NCBI GenBank assembly: GCA_020438595.1
Contig: JAGQUI010000161.1
Coordinates: forward strand, 1 to 6,371
Origin: Propionibacteriaceae bacterium
GTDB taxonomy: Bacteria > Actinomycetota > Actinomycetes > Propionibacteriales > Propionibacteriaceae
Direction of reading: 5' to 3'
Length of the DNA: 6,371 bases
A program made the position numbers and the translations under genes. Below the pieces are notes generated by a model. The model saw nothing but the letters and a program-made list of their open reading frames with translations, had not been told where the DNA came from and searched no databases. Each line of letters opens with the position of its first letter. Within the stretch, counting starts at the first letter, position 1. Shown here piece after piece: positions 1 to 5,618 of this stretch.

Positions 1-1047
1 GGGCAGGTCCCACGCGACCCGGGTGCCGTCCGCGTCCAGCCGGAACGCGACGCCGCGGCCGCGGGAAAGTTGAGTGCCCAGCACGCCGTCGCCGTCGGCG
101 ACCAGGTGGACGGCATGCACGGTCTCGGCGTCGGTCAGCCGGCGGACGGGGCCACCGGTGCGGGGGACGACGAAGACCCCGGGGTTCTCGCCGAAGAAGT
201 CGCGACCGCTGGCACCGGTGTGGCCGCCCACGAAGAAGATCTCCCCGCCCACCAGCACCGGAGGCTCCAGAACGCTGTCGCCCGCGGCGGAGTCGGTGAG
301 CCGCACGGGCTCGCCGCCGTCGGGGTGGAACCGGTAGAGGTCCCAGCGCAGGTCCTCCTCCGCGGTCTCGTGGCGGGCCGCCATCACGACCACCGCGTCG
401 CCGTCCCAGACCGGGTGCATGTGGTCGTGGTCGCCGTCGGACACCTGCCGGGGCTCGGGCACCGCGCGGAACTCGCCCGCGTCCGCCGCGGCCCGGCCGA
501 CCGGCCGCACCGGGGGCTCGCCGTGCGGGTCGGGCACGTCCACCACGAACAGGTGGCAGCGCTGGTCGCCGGTGTAGCCCGTGCCGTTGAACTCGAACTG
601 GAAGGTGTCGATCAGGCGCGGGTCCTCCGCTGCCGGCCCGACCCCGTCGAGGGTTCCGTAGCGGCCGGCCTCGGGCACCCGCGCGGTGTACGCGAGCCGG
701 GCGCCGTCGTCGCTGAAGGCGAAGTCGCACACGCCGAGCTTCGCGTCGGTGACGAGCACGGGTTCGCCGCCCGCGGCCGGCGCGACCGCCAGCTGCGGCG
801 GCCCGTCCGGGGTCGCCCTCAGGAAGCCGAGCAGCCGGCCGTCCGGGGAGAAGCGCGGACGGGTGTCCCGGAAGCCGCGGGTGATCCGCAGCGGTTCGCC
901 CCCGTCCAGCGGCACGCGCCACAACTGGCCGACGTAGGCGTCCGCAGCCAGGTCCGGCCTCGTCACGGAGACGACAGCGTGGCTGCCGTCGGGATGAACG
1001 ACCGGGGCTGACAGCGAGGGGATCAGGGGTAGGTTCTCGGCTCGCAC
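1..1047 (-). CDS. S9 family peptidase (prolyl oligopeptidase type), N-terminal part, truncated by window edge
   Basis: Reading the minus strand from a GTG at 1047-1045 gives 349 uninterrupted codons to the window edge. The protein begins VRAENLPLIPSLSAPVVHPD and shows repeated blades such as TRPRFSPDGRLLGFLRATPD, FAFSDDGARLAYTARVPEAG and MHPVWDGDAVVVMAARHET. This alternation of [P/F]-x-[F/W]-S-[P/D]-DG-[R/A] with a hydrophobic strand is typical of the beta-propeller that gates the active site of S9 peptidases; segments like LIDTFQFEFNGTGYTGDQR and HLFVVDV also fit dipeptidyl-peptidase / acylaminoacyl-peptidase relatives. Family knowledge says an alpha/beta-hydrolase domain with Ser-Asp-His follows; it is off the left edge, so catalytic competence cannot be judged. 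No signal peptide is seen, so it is probably cytosolic. The start is fixed by an in-frame TAG at 1059-1057, with a -10-like hexamer just upstream and no good Shine-Dalgarno, so a leaderless mRNA is likely. It is divergent from the TetR-ABC operon with 138 bp between the starts. A plain propeller protein is the main alternative. Confidence 0.85.
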   Translation of the reverse strand, partial: MRAENLPLIPSLSAPVVHPDGSHAVVSVTRPDLAADAYVGQLWRVPLDGGEPLRITRGFRDTRPRFSPDGRLLGFLRATPDGPPQLAVAPAAGGEPVLVTDAKLGVCDFAFSDDGARLAYTARVPEAGRYGTLDGVGPAAEDPRLIDTFQFEFNGTGYTGDQRCHLFVVDVPDPHGEPPVRPVGRAAADAGEFRAVPEPRQVSDGDHDHMHPVWDGDAVVVMAARHETAEEDLRWDLYRFHPDGGEPVRLTDSAAGDSVLEPPVLVGGEIFFVGGHTGASGRDFFGENPGVFVVPRTGGPVRRLTDAETVHAVHLVADGDGVLGTQLSRGRGVAFRLDADGTRVAWDLP

Positions 1048-1053
1048 GGGTGC

Positions 1054-1059
1054 AGCCTA
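1054..1059 (-). promoter_or_regulatory. Putative -10 element of a leaderless promoter for the S9 peptidase gene
   Basis: On the minus strand the hexamer TAGGCT (fits TAnnnT) lies exactly 6 nt before the GTG start, so transcription would begin at or next to the start codon. At a 17-bp spacing the -35 position reads CGCGGC, which is not a recognisable -35 box. The call rests on the -10 and on the identical geometry seen at the other two promoters in this window. Confidence 0.5.
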
Positions 1060-1101
1060 TTCCTGGGTGAATTCCCGCCGCGGGATCCGCCCGATTTCCC
1101 T

Positions 1102-1119
1102 GACCGGCGAAACCCGGTC
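1102..1119. repeat. Small perfect dyad GACCGG-N6-CCGGTC in the divergent intergenic region
   Basis: Perfect 6-bp arms (1102-1107 and 1114-1119) flank a 6-nt centre, CGAAAC. The site sits about 55-72 bp upstream of the peptidase start and about 67-84 bp upstream of the tetR start. It could be a regulator-binding site or a chance hairpin in GC-rich DNA; the arms are short and no partner protein is indicated. The rest of the 1048-1150 stretch shows nothing else convincing. Confidence 0.3.
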
Positions 1120-1150
1120 TCCGACGCGCAGAATTGCTCCCCCTGCCGAG

Positions 1151-1179
1151 TTGGTGAGTGAGTGCTCACTCACTAGACT
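1151..1179 (+). promoter_or_regulatory. Promoter of the tetR-ABC operon, probably leaderless
   Basis: TTGGTG (1151-1156, matching the TTG of TTGACA) and TAGACT (1174-1179, fitting TAnnnT) are separated by exactly 17 bp. The -10 ends 6 nt before the GTG at 1186, so transcription should start at or next to the start codon. No Shine-Dalgarno precedes this GTG, which also favours a leaderless transcript, common in actinobacteria. Confidence 0.7.
1154..1173. promoter_or_regulatory. TetR-type operator, 9-bp arms around a 2-bp centre
   Basis: GTGAGTGAG (1154-1162), TG, CTCACTCAC (1165-1173) form a perfect inverted repeat. Length, symmetry and the GAGTGAGTG/CTCACTC character resemble operators of many TetR regulators. 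It overlaps the last three bases of the -35 box and fills the spacer up to the base before the -10 box, so a bound dimer would block RNA polymerase. The adjacent tetR gene makes autoregulation the natural inference; binding itself is not shown by the sequence. The short-period sequence also allows a shifted 8-bp-arm register (AGTGAGTG-CT-CACTCACT). Confidence 0.8.
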
Positions 1180-1185
1180 CTCCCT

Positions 1186-1770
1186 GTGAGCAGAGCAACC
1201 CCCATGTCGCCCGAGGAGCGCCGCGAGGCAATCATCGCGGCCACGCTGCCCCTCCTGCTCGACCGCGGCCCCGACATCAGCAGCCGCGAGATCGCGCAGG
1301 CCGCCGGCGTGGCCGAGGGCACCCTCTTCCGGGTCTTCGAGACCAAGCAGGACCTGATCCATGCCACGATCCACGCGGCCCTCTCGCCGGACGCGGCACT
1401 GGACGCGCTCGCCGGCCTGCCCGCCGGCCAGTCCCTCGCCGACCGGGTCGCCGCCGTCCTGGACGTGCTGCGGGCCATCACCGCGCGGACCCGCTCGCTG
1501 TTCGCCACCCTGTTCGGCAAGGAGGGACCTCCCCCGCACCCCGGCAAGCCGCCGGGCAACCCGCACGACGCCAGGCAGCGGATCTTCACCGGGACGGCCG
1601 CGGCGCTCGAGCCGTACACTGACCTGCTGCGCATCTCCCCGGCGGCCGCCGCCCGGATCCTGTCGGCGCTGGCCTTCACCGCCAGCTTCGACGACTCCCG
1701 CCCCGAACTCGACGACTCCCGCCGCCTGGCCGACCTGGTGCTGCGCGGCATTGCGGAAGGAAACCAATGA
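1186..1770 (+). CDS. TetR/AcrR family transcriptional repressor of the ABC exporter operon
   Basis: This 194-aa protein has the usual TetR length. Residues about 8-53 form the DNA-binding domain: SPEERREAIIAATLPLLLDR is helix 1, and ISSREIAQAAGVAEGTLFRV (31-50) is the helix-turn-helix with the recognition helix, followed by FETKQDLIHATI, the classic F-x-x-K-x-x-L helix-4 motif. Residues 60-194 would be the ligand and dimer domain, which is poorly conserved in this family and does not reveal the inducer. A Pro/Gly-rich stretch (PPPHPGKPPGNP, 115-126) probably forms a loop between helices. The GTG start at 1186 is preferred because the -10 box lies 6 nt upstream; an ATG at 1204 (residue 7) is the alternative but has no Shine-Dalgarno. 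The gene overlaps the first ABC gene by ATGA, so repressor and exporter are co-transcribed. Most likely it represses its own promoter through the dyad at 1154-1173. A short 21-bp duplication lies near the 3' end. Confidence 0.93.
   Translation: MSRATPMSPEERREAIIAATLPLLLDRGPDISSREIAQAAGVAEGTLFRVFETKQDLIHATIHAALSPDAALDALAGLPAGQSLADRVAAVLDVLRAITARTRSLFATLFGKEGPPPHPGKPPGNPHDARQRIFTGTAAALEPYTDLLRISPAAAARILSALAFTASFDDSRPELDDSRRLADLVLRGIAEGNQ
1689..1730 (+). repeat. 21-bp imperfect tandem duplication within tetR
   Basis: The 14-mer CGACGACTCCCGCC occurs at 1689-1702 and again at 1710-1723, giving a 21-bp (7-codon) period. In the protein it reads DDSRPELDDSRR (169-180), a doubled DDSR block near the C-terminus. 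The reading frame is kept, so it is an in-frame microduplication or chance similarity. Confidence 0.5.
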
Positions 1771-3500
1771 TCCGACTCCTGGGTCGCTACCTGCGTCCCT
1801 ACTGGCCCCAGATCGTGGCCGTCATCGTGCTGCAGTTCGCCCAGGCGACCGCCGCGCTCTTCCTGCCCAGCCTGAACGCTTCGATCATCGACAACGGCGT
1901 GGCCACCGGCGACACCGCCTACATCTGGCGGATGGGCGCGGTCATGCTCGGCGTCTCGCTGCTCCAGATCGGCGGCCAGGTCGGCGCCACCTGGTTCGGC
2001 GCGCGCACCGCGATGGCGTTCGGGCGGGACCTGCGCCAGGCCATCTTCGACCGCGCCCTGTCCTTCTCCGCCAGGGAGATGAACCAGTTCGGCGCCCCCA
2101 GCCTGATCACCCGCAACACCAACGACGTCCAGCAGTTGCAGATGATGGTGCTGATGACCGCGATCATGATCGTCGCTGCCCCGTTGATGATGGTGGGTGG
2201 CGTGTTCATGGCCCTGCGCGAGGACGTCGGGCTGAGCTGGCTGATCCTGGTCGCCGTGATCGTCCTCGGCACCATCATCGGCATCCTGGTCGCCCAGATG
2301 ACGCCGCTGTTCAAGTCGATGCAGGCCAAGATCGACACGCTCAACCGGGTGCTGCGCGAGCAGATCTCCGGCCTGCGCGTGATCCGGGCGTTCGTCCGGG
2401 AGCCCACCGAGGCGGTCCGGTTCGACGCCGCGAACCACGACCTCGCCGACACCGCGACCCGGGCCGGCCGGCGGATGATGACGATGTTCCCCTCGGTGTT
2501 CTTCGTGATGAACCTGTCCAGCATCGCGATCATCTGGTTCGGCAGCTTCCGGATCGCCGAGGGCCACCTGCAGGTGGGCCAGCTGACCGCCTACCTGGCC
2601 TACATCGCGCAGATCCTGATGAGCGTGATGATGGCCACGATGATGGTGATGATCGCGCCGCGCGCCGCCGTCGCCGCCGACCGGATCAACGCGGTGCTCG
2701 GCACCTCGTCGTCGGTGGTGCCGCCCGCGGAGCCGGTCACGGCCGTCCGCCAGCACGGCGAACTGGCCTTCGAGGAGGTCAGCTTCGCCTACCCCGGCGC
2801 CGACCACCCCGTGCTCGACGAGATCTCGTTCCGGGCGCGTCCGGGCGAGACCACGGCGATCATCGGCTCCACCGGCGCGGGCAAGACCACGCTGGTGAAC
2901 CTGGTCCCGCGGCTCTTCGACGTGACGGCCGGGGCGGTGCGGGTGGACGGCGTGGACGTGCGCGAACTCGATCCCGACCTGCTCTGGGGCCGGATCGGGC
3001 TGGTGCCGCAGCGTCCCTACCTGTTCAGCGGCACGGTCGCGTCCAACCTGCGCATGGGCAAGCCGGACGCGAGCGATGAGGAGCTGTGGCAGGCGCTCGA
3101 GGTGGCGCAGGCGCGGGACTTCGTCGAGCGGATGCCGGACGGCCTGGAGTCGGCGATCAGCCAGGGCGGCACGAACGTGTCCGGCGGCCAGCGGCAACGG
3201 CTGGCGATCGCGCGGGCGCTGGTCCGGCGTCCCGAGATCTACGTCTTCGACGACTCCTTCTCCGCCCTCGACGTGGCCACGGACGCGGCACTGCGCGCGG
3301 CCCTGGCCACCGAGACGGCGGACGCGGCGGTCGTGGTCGTGGCCCAGCGGGTGTCCACGATCCGCAACGCCGAGCAGATCGTCGTGCTCGAGGACGGCCG
3401 GATCGTCGGCCTCGGCACCCACGACGAACTGGTCACGACGTGCCCGACCTACGCCGAGATCGTCGAGAGCCAGTTCAAGGCCTCGGAGGTGGCCGCATGA
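1767..3500 (+). CDS. ABC exporter half-transporter (TMD-NBD), degenerate-site subunit of a heterodimer
   Basis: This 577-aa protein has the TMD-NBD order of type IV (B-family) exporters. Six membrane helices are visible at about 14-38, 53-78, 125-150, 156-178, 240-262 and 270-298. In the NBD, A-loop Tyr is Y342, Walker A is GSTGAGKTT (367-375), the Q-loop glutamine is Q415 (LVPQRPYLF), the signature is VSGGQ (471-475), Walker B is IYVFDD (491-496) and the D-loop is SALD (499-502). Two key residues differ from the usual pattern: the position after the Walker B Asp is Asp (D496) rather than Glu, and the H-loop His is Gln (Q527, AQRVST). This pair is known from the degenerate-site subunits of heterodimeric exporters such as TM287/288 and BmrCD. 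The start has a good Shine-Dalgarno (GGAAGGA, 1755-1761; 5-nt spacing) and overlaps the tetR stop; the 3' end overlaps the next ABC gene, its likely partner. A drug or lipid-like substrate is plausible, but the sequence does not name it. Confidence 0.95.
   Translation: MIRLLGRYLRPYWPQIVAVIVLQFAQATAALFLPSLNASIIDNGVATGDTAYIWRMGAVMLGVSLLQIGGQVGATWFGARTAMAFGRDLRQAIFDRALSFSAREMNQFGAPSLITRNTNDVQQLQMMVLMTAIMIVAAPLMMVGGVFMALREDVGLSWLILVAVIVLGTIIGILVAQMTPLFKSMQAKIDTLNRVLREQISGLRVIRAFVREPTEAVRFDAANHDLADTATRAGRRMMTMFPSVFFVMNLSSIAIIWFGSFRIAEGHLQVGQLTAYLAYIAQILMSVMMATMMVMIAPRAAVAADRINAVLGTSSSVVPPAEPVTAVRQHGELAFEEVSFAYPGADHPVLDEISFRARPGETTAIIGSTGAGKTTLVNLVPRLFDVTAGAVRVDGVDVRELDPDLLWGRIGLVPQRPYLFSGTVASNLRMGKPDASDEELWQALEVAQARDFVERMPDGLESAISQGGTNVSGGQRQRLAIARALVRRPEIYVFDDSFSALDVATDAALRAALATETADAAVVVVAQRVSTIRNAEQIVVLEDGRIVGLGTHDELVTTCPTYAEIVESQFKASEVAA
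3485..3490 (+). promoter_or_regulatory. Shine-Dalgarno deciding the start of the second ABC gene
   Basis: GGAGGT lies 6 nt before the ATG at 3497. It selects this ATG over upstream in-frame starts that reach back to 3086 inside the preceding gene. Confidence 0.8.
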
Positions 3501-5410
3501 GCAGCAGCACCGAACCGCAGCGGTCCGGCCAGGCTCCGGCCGCAGCCCCCGCGAAGGCGAACGAGCGGCCGAAGTACGGCCCGCAGCACCGCGGCCCGGG
3601 CCCGATGGCGCACGGCGCGGGCACCGGCGAGAAGGCGGTGTCGTTCGGCCCGTCGATGCGCCGCCTGCTCGGCCACCTGCGTCCGGAACTGCCGCAGATC
3701 ATCGCCGTGATCGTGATGACGATCATCGGCACCGCGATGAACTCGATCGGGCCGGTGATCCTGGGCCAGGCGACCAACCTGATCTACGACGCCGCCGTGG
3801 TGAACGACACGGCGATCCCGTTCGACGAGCTGGGCCGCGTCCTGATGCTCGCCCTGGCGGCGTACGTGGCGTTCTTCGTGCTGCTGTGGCTCTCGGGCTT
3901 CATGATCAACGCGATCGTGCAGCGCTCGGTGTACCGGATGCGCAAGCAGGTGAGCGAGAAGATCACCCGGCTACCGCTGAAGTACTTCGACGGCCAGCCC
4001 CGCGGCGAACTGCTCAGCCGGGTCACCAACGACGTCGACAACGTCTCGCAGAGCCTGCAGCAGACCCTGTCGCAGATCCTGACCAACCTGTTCACCCTGA
4101 TCGGGGTGCTGGTGATGATGTTCTACGTCTCGTGGGTGCTGGCGCTGGTGGCGCTGGTCACGATCCCGGTCGCCGGCGCGCTGACCATGGTGATCGGCAA
4201 GCGCTCGCAGAAGCTGTTCGCGAAGACGTGGAAGTCCACCGGCGAACTGAACAGCCAGATCGAGGAGGCCTACTCCGGCCACGAACTGGTCACGGTGTTC
4301 GGGCGGCGGCGCGAGGTGGCCGAGCAGTTCCGGGTGAAGAACGCGGAGTTGTTCGACGCGTCGTTCGGCGCCCAGTTCATCTCCGGGATCATCATGCCGG
4401 TGATGTTCTTCGTCGGGAACCTCAACTACGTCGTGATCGCCGTCGTCGGTGGCCTGATGGTGGCCGGCGGCTCGCTCAGCCTCGGGGCGGTGCAGGCGTT
4501 CATCCAGTACTCGCGGATGTTCACCCAGCCGATCACGTCGCTGGCGTCCATGGCGAACCTGCTGCAGTCGGGCGTCGCGTCCGCCGAGCGGGTGTTCGAG
4601 GTGCTGGACGCCGAGGAGGAGACCCCTGAGCAGGCCGGCACGCTGCCGCAGCCGGTGCGCGGGCGGGTGGAGTTCGAGCACGTCCACTTCAGCTACAGCC
4701 CGGACAAGCCGCTGATCACCGACCTGTCGCTGGTGGCCGAGCCCGGCTCGACGGTGGCGATCGTGGGCCCGACCGGGGCCGGCAAGACCACGCTGGTGAA
4801 CCTGGTGCTGCGGTTCTACGACCTCCAGGGCGGCCGGGTCAGCATCGACGGGGTGGACGTGGCGTCCGTCCCCCGGCGGGTACTGCGCGAGGAGATCGGG
4901 ATGGTGCTGCAGGACACCTGGCTGTTCGGCGGCACGATCCGCGACAACATCGCCTACGGCAGGGACGGGGCGAGCGAGGACGAGATCCTCGCCGCGGCGA
5001 AGACCAGCTACGTGGACCGGTTCGTCCATTCGCTGCCGGACGGCTACGACACGGTGATCAACGAGGAGGCGTCCAACCTGTCGGCGGGCGAGAAGCAGCT
5101 GATCACGATCGCCCGCGCCTTCCTCTCGGACCCGACGATCCTGATCCTCGACGAGGCGACCAGCTCGGTCGACACCCGCACCGAGCTACTCGTCCAGCGG
5201 GCGATGGGCAAGCTCAGGACCGACCGCACCTCGTTCGTGATCGCGCACCGGCTCTCCACGATCCGCGACGCGGACACGATCCTGGTGATGGAGGACGGCG
5301 CGATCGTCGAGCAGGGCAACCACGAGACGCTGCTCGCCGCCCAGGGTGCCTACTTCCGGCTCTACCAGGCCCAGTTCGCCGCCGCGATCACCGAGGAGGA
5401 CGCCGCCTGA
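3497..5410 (+). CDS. ABC exporter half-transporter (TMD-NBD), consensus-site subunit of a heterodimer
   Basis: This 637-aa protein also has TMD-NBD order, with an extra cytosolic N-terminal extension of about 50 residues rich in Pro, Gly, Ala and charged residues. Membrane helices lie at about 66-92, 113-140, 187-210, 212-234, 295-323 and 328-358; the coupling-helix region includes RGELLSRVTNDVDNV. NBD motifs are A-loop Y400, Walker A GPTGAGKTT (424-432), Q-loop Q472, signature LSAGE (528-532, instead of LSGGQ), Walker B ILILDE with catalytic E553, D-loop SSVD and H-loop H584 (AHRLST). The intact E and H complement the D and Q of the upstream subunit. By the known head-to-tail NBD geometry, this subunit's Walker motifs pair with the partner's VSGGQ at the active site, while its LSAGE faces the partner's degenerate Walker motifs. 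The ATG at 3497 overlaps the upstream stop (ATGA) and has a strong Shine-Dalgarno. The pair is thus very probably an obligate heterodimeric efflux pump in the cytoplasmic membrane, controlled by the TetR protein. Confidence 0.95.
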   Translation: MSSSTEPQRSGQAPAAAPAKANERPKYGPQHRGPGPMAHGAGTGEKAVSFGPSMRRLLGHLRPELPQIIAVIVMTIIGTAMNSIGPVILGQATNLIYDAAVVNDTAIPFDELGRVLMLALAAYVAFFVLLWLSGFMINAIVQRSVYRMRKQVSEKITRLPLKYFDGQPRGELLSRVTNDVDNVSQSLQQTLSQILTNLFTLIGVLVMMFYVSWVLALVALVTIPVAGALTMVIGKRSQKLFAKTWKSTGELNSQIEEAYSGHELVTVFGRRREVAEQFRVKNAELFDASFGAQFISGIIMPVMFFVGNLNYVVIAVVGGLMVAGGSLSLGAVQAFIQYSRMFTQPITSLASMANLLQSGVASAERVFEVLDAEEETPEQAGTLPQPVRGRVEFEHVHFSYSPDKPLITDLSLVAEPGSTVAIVGPTGAGKTTLVNLVLRFYDLQGGRVSIDGVDVASVPRRVLREEIGMVLQDTWLFGGTIRDNIAYGRDGASEDEILAAAKTSYVDRFVHSLPDGYDTVINEEASNLSAGEKQLITIARAFLSDPTILILDEATSSVDTRTELLVQRAMGKLRTDRTSFVIAHRLSTIRDADTILVMEDGAIVEQGNHETLLAAQGAYFRLYQAQFAAAITEEDAA

Positions 5411-5417
5411 CGCGTCC

Positions 5418-5503
5418 GGACCGAGTCGGGGACGGTTCCTTACTCGGTCCACCCCACCCCGGACCGAGTAGGGGACGGTTCCTTACTCGGTCCACCCCAC
5501 CCC
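5418..5503. repeat. Two tandem 43-bp repeat units, each forming a hairpin
   Basis: Units 5418-5460 and 5461-5503 differ at only one visible base (AGTCGGGG versus AGTAGGGG). Each contains an inverted repeat: GGACCGAGT (5418-5426) with ACTCGGTCC (5442-5450), a 9-bp stem with a 15-nt loop; and GGACCGAGTA (5461-5470) with TACTCGGTCC (5484-5493), a 10-bp stem with a 13-nt loop. The loops carry the core GGGGACGGTTCCTT. The first unit begins 7 nt after the ABC operon stop, so the hairpins could also end or stabilise that transcript, though no T-run follows as in a classical intrinsic terminator. Confidence 0.85.
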
Positions 5504-5535
5504 GGACCAAGTCGGACCGAGTCGGGGACCGAGTC
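5504..5535. repeat. Short direct repeats GGACCRAGTC, a degenerate third unit
   Basis: GGACCAAGTC (5504-5513), GGACCGAGTC (5514-5523) and GGACCGAGTC (5526-5535) follow directly on the second 43-bp unit and lead into a further copy of the GGGGACGG core. This looks like a partly duplicated stem arm from the same repeat family, without the matching ACTCGGTCC arm. Confidence 0.7.
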
Positions 5536-5593
5536 GGGGACGGTTCCTTTTCGCGTCGCTTCCCGCGGGGTAACGCGGAAAGGAACCGTCCCC
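5536..5593. repeat. Large REP-like inverted repeat, 20-nt arms
   Basis: The left arm GGGGACGGTTCCTTTTCGCG (5536-5555) and the right arm CGCGGAAAGGAACCGTCCCC (5574-5593) pair over 20 positions with a single T/G mismatch (a U-G wobble in RNA). The 18-nt loop is 5556-5573. The outer 15 bp match perfectly. This is the strongest hairpin in the window and could act as a bidirectional terminator for the ABC operon, or be a mobile REP/MITE-like element. Its right arm ends 13 nt before the -10 box of the merR gene. Confidence 0.85.
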
Positions 5594-5606
5594 ATTTCCC
5601 GTCATC

Positions 5607-5612
5607 TAGGCT
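5607..5612 (+). promoter_or_regulatory. Putative -10 element of a leaderless promoter for the MerR-HEAT gene
   Basis: TAGGCT lies exactly 6 nt before the GTG at 5619, the same layout as at the other two promoters. At a 17-bp spacing the -35 position (5584-5589) reads AACCGT, inside the right arm of the large inverted repeat, and is not a recognisable -35 box. MerR-type control often uses a long 19-20 bp spacer, but no clear dyad is seen there. Confidence 0.5.
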
Positions 5613-5618
5613 CGCGGC

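Noticed and set aside
70..1011. Plus-strand frame of 313 codons at the left end
   Set aside because: It is antisense to the S9 peptidase, whose minus-strand propeller repeats are clear. The plus-strand product is Val/Gly/Arg/His low complexity and resembles nothing.
1173..3422. Long minus-strand frame of 749 codons opposite tetR and the first ABC gene
   Set aside because: It is the low-stop antisense shadow common in GC-rich genes. The translation is His/Arg/Asp/Gly-rich low-complexity sequence with no motif, while the plus strand carries complete family motifs.
3086..3496. Upstream extension of the second ABC protein to a start at 3086
   Set aside because: It would overlap the NBD of the first ABC gene by over 400 bp with low-complexity Gly/Arg sequence. 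The ATG at 3497 has GGAGGT 6 nt upstream and an ATGA overlap.
1361..4629. Plus-strand frames 1361-3079 and 3076-4629
   Set aside because: They are out-of-frame Arg/Pro-rich readings of the ABC genes, without Shine-Dalgarno sequences or recognisable domains.
3971..5029. Minus-strand frame of 352 codons opposite the second ABC gene
   Set aside because: It is an antisense shadow with His/Asp/Gln-rich sequence and no family resemblance.
5418..5535. CRISPR array
   Set aside because: There are only two full repeat units, directly abutting with no unique spacers between them, and no cas gene is nearby.
5418..5593. Classical rho-independent terminator for the ABC operon
   Set aside because: The hairpins are strong, but none is followed by a clear T-run. 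Termination is possible but not supported enough to be a separate terminator feature.
5582..5603. ECF sigma promoter (GGAAC ... CGTC) before merR
   Set aside because: The spacing between the two elements is only 13 nt, too short for the usual 16-17, and the GGAAC belongs to the inverted-repeat arm.
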